A DNA stretch of 29,213 nucleotides from a virus, in IMG/VR virus record IMGVR_UViG_3300044527_000036, positions 1-29,213 of that record; one strand, 5' to 3'. The first letter of the stretch is position 1. Every line of letters begins with the position of its first letter. The position numbers and the translations under genes were made by a program. Below, piece by piece: positions 28,663 through 29,213 of the stretch. The notes beneath the pieces are model-generated. The model did no database searches. It was given only the letters and a program-made list of their open reading frames with translations, and was not told the origin of the DNA.

Positions 28663-29213
28663 TTATTGATTCACAAAATGCAAGGCTCTTGCTTCGCTTT
28701 CCTCGAATAGACTTGTATAATTTTTATAAACTCCCTCAATGTCGCTTTCACTTGGTCGCTGAAAAGATAGGAATGGCACGCAAATATAAGAGTTGCCTTT
28801 TGGATGGACTTTTGTCCTAAAATATTCGTCAATTGGTATGTCCAAATCTAGTTCTGCCATTTCCTTTGCAAATCTATAAGAATAAAGTATTCCATGCGTT
28901 GTCCAAGAGCCATAAGTGCGAACTAATCTCTTGCTTATTCTGTCAAGCCTTATGTCTTTAATGTTGGCGCCAAGCATAAGCATATCCCAGTCAGCTGGCA
29001 GGTCTTTAATTGATTTCTCTAAATTAGTCGCCCAACCTCGGTAAGTAGCGTCATCCTCAAATATTAAAACGTCGCTTTCGCATTCTTGAAATATCTGCTT
29101 AAAAGTTTGCCACAATCCAAGCCATCCCCATTCGTGCTGAATTGCGCTTACTCTTTCAAGGTTAAAATGCGGTGATAATTCTTGCATTGACGCACGCCAT
29201 TTGTCTTTGCGGT
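28663..29213 (-). CDS. GT25-type glycosyltransferase (N-terminus beyond window)
   Basis: At least 182 residues. An internal ATG at 29187 could be taken as start, but the frame is open to the window edge and upstream codons read R-K-D-K-W-R-A-S, matching the NLDRRxDRW region at the start of GT25 (LPS/collagen galactosyltransferase-type) enzymes; so the true start lies beyond the edge. Seen: SDVLIFEDDATYRGW with the metal-binding E-D-D, DWDMLMLGANI, a TYGSWTTHGILYSYRFAKEM acceptor-side block, PIDEYFRTKV and a C-terminal FLSFQRPSESDIEG as in the family. The position before the prohead protease, opposite to GT4 across the capsid genes, suggests virion or host-surface glycosylation. Confidence 0.82.
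   Translation of the reverse strand, partial: RKDKWRASMQELSPHFNLERVSAIQHEWGWLGLWQTFKQIFQECESDVLIFEDDATYRGWATNLEKSIKDLPADWDMLMLGANIKDIRLDRISKRLVRTYGSWTTHGILYSYRFAKEMAELDLDIPIDEYFRTKVHPKGNSYICVPFLSFQRPSESDIEGVYKNYTSLFEESEARALHFVNQ

Noticed and set aside
1-29213. Integrase, attachment sites or tRNA genes
   Set aside because: None seen on either strand, so a temperate lifestyle or integration site cannot be claimed from this window.

Overview
The window reads as a stretch of a tailed bacteriophage (or prophage) genome with HK97-type head genes and a long flexible tail, i.e. siphovirus morphology. A Bacteroidota host is likely: the DNA is AT-rich, starts lack Shine-Dalgarno GGAGG motifs and sit behind A-rich leaders, and several proteins (the DUF4373-type replication protein, the HTH_39-type protein, the repetitive fibre) are of kinds typical of phages of that phylum. 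No rRNA, tRNA, CRISPR array, integrase or host housekeeping gene was seen, so a temperate lifestyle cannot be shown. Terminase and portal are absent and would be expected just beyond the right edge.

Layout. Nearly everything is on the minus strand and is transcribed from right to left. From the right edge: a GT25-type glycosyltransferase (cut by the window), prohead protease, major capsid protein, a GT4-type glycosyltransferase, then a tightly overlapping connector/tail block (head-tail connector, head closure, HK97-gp10-like protein, tail terminator, two paralogous tail tube proteins, a tail assembly chaperone with a -1 frameshift, tape measure). This is followed by a large distal-tail protein and a 1,808-residue repetitive fibre. 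Next comes a lysis region (12.4-8.4 kb): small membrane proteins, a PAS-coiled-coil-two-TM protein, an M15 peptidase endolysin, a metallophosphoesterase and a membrane-anchored protein. A three-gene plus-strand island (7.3-8.3 kb) separates this late block from the early block (7.2-0 kb). The early block holds recombination and replication genes: Erf annealing protein, Gp157-like protein, several HTH proteins, a DUF4373/DnaD-like initiator, an SSB-like protein, a RusA resolvase, a methyltransferase and a ParB-like protein running off the left edge.

How it fits together. Erf, the SSB-like protein and RusA form a plausible recombination set. The initiator gene carries two blocks of four near-palindromic 10-mers at exact 11-bp spacing, which look like an internal replication origin. 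Just upstream of the same gene is a structured leader with two hairpins whose loops are complementary, the second being an intrinsic terminator, which suggests attenuation of the initiator.

The strongest candidates for something undescribed are (1) the PAS-sensor protein with two C-terminal membrane helices beside the endolysin, a possible signal-responsive holin or lysis-timing protein; (2) the attenuator-like leader plus internal iteron origin; and (3) two unrelated glycosyltransferases bracketing the capsid genes, which suggests virion glycosylation.
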